From PALSA-693 sp963729695 (GTDB taxonomy: Bacteria; Actinomycetota; Acidimicrobiia; Acidimicrobiales; Palsa-688): a stretch of 64,000 nucleotides of DNA. The position numbers were made by a program, and so were the translations under genes. Under the pieces are notes generated by a model. It ran no database searches, was not told the DNA's origin, and saw only the letters and a program-made list of their open reading frames with translations. Below are positions 61,889 through 64,000 of the stretch, one piece after another (position 1 is the first letter of the stretch; each line of letters opens with the position of its first letter). Location: NCBI GenBank assembly GCA_963729695.1, contig CAVSOT010000007.1, forward strand, positions 1,178,001 through 1,242,000, written 5' to 3'.

Positions 61889-62954
61889 TCGCCACGGAAC
61901 CGTCGGTGATGGCCTCGTATCCCTCGTTGATCTCTTCGAGGGTGATCCGGTTGGAGACCAGTTCGTCGAGCTTCAGCCGGCCGGACCGGTACAGGTCGAG
62001 GAAGTAGGGGACATCCTGGCGGAAGCGCACCGAACCCATCAGGCTGCCCTGCAGCCGGCGTTCGCGCAGGAAGTCGCCGGTTGGCAGCTCGAGCTTTCCT
62101 GCCGGAGGGACACCGATCAGGGTGGCGGTGCCCCCGGGGCGCAACAGGGCGAAGGCCAGCTCACAGGTGGCCTTGGTGCCGATGGCCTCGAAGGCGTAGT
62201 CCACTCCGCCGCTGCCGCCGAGTAGTTCCCCGATCTGCTGGTCGGCGTCACCGGAGCTGTTGTTGATGGTGTCGGTGGCGCCGAAGGTCCGGGCCCGAGC
62301 CAGCTTGCCGTCGTTGATATCGATGGCCACCACCCGGCTGGCCCCGGCGATCACCGCACCCTGGATGCAGTTGAGCCCGACGCCTCCACACCCGATGACG
62401 GCGACGGTGGCGCCCGGCGGCACTTTGGCCGTACGGATCACCGCTCCCACTCCTGTCGGCACGGCACAACCGACGATGGCGGCGCGGTCGAGAGGCATGT
62501 CCGGGTCGATCTTGACCATCGCGTTCTCGTGAACCAGCATCTCCTCGGCGAAGGTCGCCAGCCCGACGAATTGCTCACACCGTTCTCCCCCCGAGAGTCG
62601 CAGCCGTGGTTCGTCGTCGCTGGACCGCTGCAGTCCTTGTTGGCCGCACAGAGTCGGACGCCCAGCCAGGCACCACTCGCACTGACCGCAAAAGCCAGTG
62701 GGAAAGGTGATGACGTGGTCGCCCGGTCGAACGTAGGTGACGTCGGACCCGACGGCTTCGACGACACCCGCACCCTCGTGGCCCAGGACGGTCGGACCCT
62801 TGAGTGGAGCGGGGCGTTCGAGGTAGTGAAGATCACTATGACAAAGGCCGGTGGCTCCCACCCGGATCAACACCTCGCGGGGCCGGGGTCGGTCTATCCG
62901 CACCTCCTCGATCGACAACTTTCCGGGGCTCTCGAACAGCACCGCAGCCTTCAT
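61866..62954 (-). CDS. Zinc-dependent medium-chain alcohol dehydrogenase
   Basis: 362 residues. Catalytic zinc ligands C38 (GLCHSDLHY) and H59/E60 (VLGHEGAG); structural zinc C89, C92, C95, C103; Rossmann motif VIGCGGVGLNCIQGA. The DIND after strand 2 favours NAD(H). It resembles the Rv3086/AdhD-type NDMA- or mycothiol-linked alcohol dehydrogenases of actinomycetes. Together with the P450 upstream and the ALDH downstream on the same strand it probably oxidises a hydroxylated product to the aldehyde. Confidence 0.93.
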   Translation of the reverse strand: MKAAVLFESPGKLSIEEVRIDRPRPREVLIRVGATGLCHSDLHYLERPAPLKGPTVLGHEGAGVVEAVGSDVTYVRPGDHVITFPTGFCGQCEWCLAGRPTLCGQQGLQRSSDDEPRLRLSGGERCEQFVGLATFAEEMLVHENAMVKIDPDMPLDRAAIVGCAVPTGVGAVIRTAKVPPGATVAVIGCGGVGLNCIQGAVIAGASRVVAIDINDGKLARARTFGATDTINNSSGDADQQIGELLGGSGGVDYAFEAIGTKATCELAFALLRPGGTATLIGVPPAGKLELPTGDFLRERRLQGSLMGSVRFRQDVPYFLDLYRSGRLKLDELVSNRITLEEINEGYEAITDGSVARSVVVFS

Positions 62955-63053
62955 CGGCTTTCCTTTACTCGACCGGACGGCATCACCCTAACTCCGCCGG
63001 CGTTGGCGCGTTCCGAGAGGCGCGGCCGCTGTCAGGCCGCCAGCCCGCATCGG

Positions 63054-63098
63054 TTTTTGGTATCTAAACCGCGTAATACGCGGTTTAGATACCAAAAA
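63054..63098. repeat. Perfect 20-bp palindrome with 5-nt loop
   Basis: Arm 63054-63073 (ending GGTATCTAAACCGCG) pairs exactly with 63079-63098; loop TAATA. The arms are AT-rich at the outer end, unlike the surrounding GC-rich DNA. The U and A runs sit inside the stem on the sides opposite to those of an intrinsic terminator, so it is not a standard one. It lies between the P450 and ADH genes. Candidate mobile palindrome, recombination site or operator. Confidence 0.9.
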
Positions 63099-63127
63099 AG
63101 GTTGGAGGCTGCCGGGCGCTGCCCACC

Positions 63128-63226
63128 AGAGCCACGAGAGCCACGAGAGCCACCAGAGCCACGAGAGCCACGAGAGCCACGAGAGCCACGAGAGCCACGA
63201 GAGCCGCGGTAGCCACGAGAGCCGAG
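63128..63226. repeat. 9-bp tandem repeat, 11 units
   Basis: AGAGCCACG repeats eleven times with a few changes (AGAGCCACC, AGAGCCGCG, GTAGCCACG, AGAGCCGAG). It starts about 35 bp after the restored P450 stop. In the frameshifted P450 frame the units read Gly-Ser-Arg, which mimics collagen. Confidence 0.92.
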
Positions 63227-63260
63227 GTAGCCGCACGGGCCGGTCCCGTCACCTCCTCGG

Positions 63261-64000
63261 TTATTGCGGGCGGGACCTCGATGCGAAGGCGATGGGGACA
63301 CTGAGCGGCATCCGGTTGTAGGCCACGTGGAACGGAACGGGCTCGCGCGCGCATCTTGGAGCCGCATGTCGTCGAGTCGGTCGACGACGAGTTGTATCGC
63401 TACCCTCAAGTTGAGACGGGCCACATTGGATCCGACGCAGCGATGGGGTCCGGCGCCGAAGGTGAGATGGCGTTTCTTCGGTCGGTGAGGGTCGAAGGTC
63501 TCCGGCGAGGGAAACTCGGCGTTGTCCCAATTTGCAGACGCCCACGAGACCAGGACCTTGTCGCCCGGCTCGATGCGCTGCCCACCGATCTCGGTCTCGG
63601 TGGTGGCGGTCCGGCCGATACAGAGGAAGGGCGTGTCGAGGCGCAATAGCTCCTCCACGGCCTCCGGGATGAGCTCGGGCTCGGCGCGCAACAATGCCGG
63701 CATCGAGGGGTCGGCACAGAAACGGAGCATCGCCATCCCGAGCGCCCCCGAGGTTGTCTCCAGGCCGCCTTCGATGAGCTGCTGCAGGATCCCGATGACT
63801 TCCTGCTGCGCGATTGGGCGCCCCTCGATCTCGCACCCGATGACGGCGTCGACGATGTCCTCTCTGGGTGATTGGTTGCGCCGCTCGGTGACGAAGTTGT
63901 CGATCCAGTCGGTGAACTCCTCCCAGCTCTCGCGGTGCCTCGGGTGCGTCGGGGTTGTCGCCGCGGCGGCGACCTGTTGGAGCCAGGGAATGGCGTCACG
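63261..64000 (-). CDS. Cytochrome P450, 5' partial, frameshifted near 63348
   Basis: The gene enters from the right edge. Visible marks: GGLETTSGALG (I-helix, lacking the usual acidic residue before the second Thr), EELLR (ExxR) and heme loop FGAGPHRCVGSNVARLN. After DDMRLQDA the frame breaks within CGCGCGCGC at 63344-63352. Dropping one CG gives LQDAREPVPFHVAYNR and the ending AFASRSRPQ with a stop at 63261; unrepaired, the frame runs through the 9-bp array to 63032. It is the first gene of the P450-ADH-ALDH-FMN reductase series on the minus strand. Confidence 0.85.

Noticed and set aside
63054..63098. Rho-independent terminator
   Set aside because: The run of T precedes the stem and the run of A follows it on either strand, the reverse of a terminator.
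63128..63226. CRISPR-like array
   Set aside because: Units of 9 bp without unique spacers and no cas genes nearby; it is a simple tandem repeat.
63032..63260. Collagen-like (Gly-Ser-Arg) C-terminus of the P450
   Set aside because: It appears only in the frame after the dinucleotide break; the other frame gives a normal P450 ending with a stop at 63261.

Overview
The window looks like chromosomal DNA of a high-GC actinomycete, most likely a member of the class Acidimicrobiia or a relative. The pointers are a secreted protein with GYWLVASDGGVFTFG-type propeller repeats, a DUF222/HNH (13E12-type) gene behind an actinobacterial SOS box, a decaprenyl-phosphate phosphoribosyltransferase (UbiA), F420-type luciferase-like oxidoreductases and many P450s. 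GTG and TTG starts are common. There is no rRNA, CRISPR array, insertion sequence or prophage. The taxonomic call is inference from gene content; no search was run.

Layout. 0-7 kb: small dimeric-barrel protein, secreted lactonase-type propeller, CPA2 antiporter, two anchored envelope proteins and an orphan ABC substrate-binding lipoprotein. 7-16 kb: secreted propeller protein, SOS-controlled DUF222/HNH nuclease, secreted S53 peptidase with tectonin-like repeats, and a ParB-fold regulator preceded by iteron-like repeats. 16-31 kb: a second orphan binding protein, then a catabolic region with a D-aminoacylase-type hydrolase, two PF04909 amidohydrolases, two intact P450s and one deleted P450, three NTF2/SnoaL-like proteins, an SDR, an AAA+ ATPase and a TauD-type dioxygenase. 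31-36 kb: hydrolase, polytopic membrane protein, membrane-anchored trypsin-like protease, membrane-anchored esterase. 36-42.5 kb: tRNA-Lys(CTT), an APC amino-acid permease, a metallophosphoesterase-MprF-like fusion and a class II lysyl-tRNA synthetase, which together look like a lysine/aminoacyl-lipid module. 42.6-49 kb: DMT permease, second antiporter, UbiA, sorbosone-dehydrogenase lipoprotein, DUF4349 protein. 49-64 kb: LLM oxidoreductases, ECF sigma/zinc-finger pair, third PF04909 hydrolase, an orphan molybdenum-hydroxylase large subunit, epoxide-hydrolase-type enzyme, DUF1345 protein, and a P450-ADH-ALDH oxidation cassette running off the right edge.

Two signals cut across the window. First, five genes (7.2, 44.5, 50.7, 58.6 and 63.3 kb), and probably a sixth (47.9 kb), are broken by a gain or loss of exactly one GC/CG dinucleotide at a GCG/GCGC site. 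Restoring the dinucleotide restores a full family-length protein each time. This points to a systematic read error at such sites or to dinucleotide slippage. Second, short tandem repeats recur: 18-bp units inside genes, and 9-34 bp units just outside stop codons, some of which copy the gene end together with its stop.

The best candidate for a little-described system is the 34.8-42.5 kb island. It contains a split version of mycobacterial LysX: a separate LysRS and an MprF-like transferase fused to a phosphoesterase, coupled to an amino-acid permease by a 4-nt overlap, beside an unusual tRNA-Lys and a membrane esterase. The second best is the ParB-fold regulator with CTGACTGATC iterons.
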